Positions 63,880-64,000 of a DNA stretch of 64,000 nucleotides are shown one piece after another. The position numbers and the translations under genes are program-made. The stretch's first letter is position 1. The number at the start of each line of letters is the position of its first letter. The notes under the pieces are model-generated. The model was not told where the DNA came from and did not search any database. It saw only the letters and a list, made by a program, of their open reading frames with translations. Origin of the DNA: Euborellia annulipes (lineage: Eukaryota; Arthropoda; Insecta; Dermaptera; Anisolabididae); contig JAKCPI010022111.1 in NCBI GenBank assembly GCA_023213315.1, forward strand, positions 1 to 64,000, read 5' to 3'.

Positions 63880-64000
63880 GGAAATAAGATGCTGTGCGCA
63901 GGAAGAGGCCTGAAGTGTGGGAAAACAGAGTTGGATGTTGCACCATGACAATGCGCCAGCTCACGCGTCACTCCTTGACTGCAGCTTTCTAGCAAAACGC
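63880..64000 (+). pseudogene. Mariner transposase central fragment, cut by window edge
   Basis: On the plus strand it reads DAVRRKRPEVWEN, then after a one-base shift SWMLHHDNAPAHASLL and FLAK. HHDNAPAH is the second catalytic-aspartate block of mariner transposases. In an intact element this block precedes the C-terminal segment on the same strand; here the neighbouring C terminus is inverted. It continues beyond the window. Confidence 0.8.

Overview
The window reads as nuclear DNA of an arthropod with a large, AT-rich, transposon-loaded genome. The evidence is a split G-protein alpha-q gene with insect-style duplicated alternative exons, the first exons of a divergent ionotropic receptor (a protostome chemosensory family), GT-AG introns, mariner-type transposase debris and dense non-autonomous repeats. 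The sequence does not identify the species. No bacterial-style operons, rRNA genes or CRISPR arrays were seen.

Layout. Positions 1-39,477 hold no convincing protein-coding exon. This part is a patchwork of tRNA-derived SINEs, a roughly 660-bp element with a hairpin at each end, hAT-like and mariner-like MITEs with intact target duplications, long palindromes, and inverted-pair (foldback) repeats. Positions 39,478-54,871 (+) carry most of a Gq alpha gene. Its first coding exon, about 39 residues, lies upstream and was not found. Three of its coding segments are duplicated as alternative exons: 45,577/45,936, 49,590/51,144 and 51,711/54,789. Each pair has the same length and phase, so one gene can encode a photoreceptor-like and a canonical Gq. 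Positions 54,872-61,915 are downstream sequence with more repeats. Positions 61,916-63,599 (+) contain four exons of an ionotropic receptor: an apparent signal peptide, the N-terminal domain and the S1 half of the ligand-binding domain. The gene continues to the right. Positions 63,643-64,000 hold two mariner transposase fragments in opposite orientation.

The most unusual signal is in the foldback repeats. Many carry the conserved core of a hammerhead ribozyme: CUGANGA, a stem II hairpin, then GAAA followed by CGUC or a close variant. In several copies the flanks also pair as stem I. Stem III is only a self-complementary ACGU or AUAU, which suggests that two copies act together. Such ribozymes are known from Penelope-like retroelements and retrozymes. 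Here they occur in several unrelated-looking repeat families, mostly as inverted pairs.

All calls come from reading the sequence. No database search, folding program or transcript data was used.
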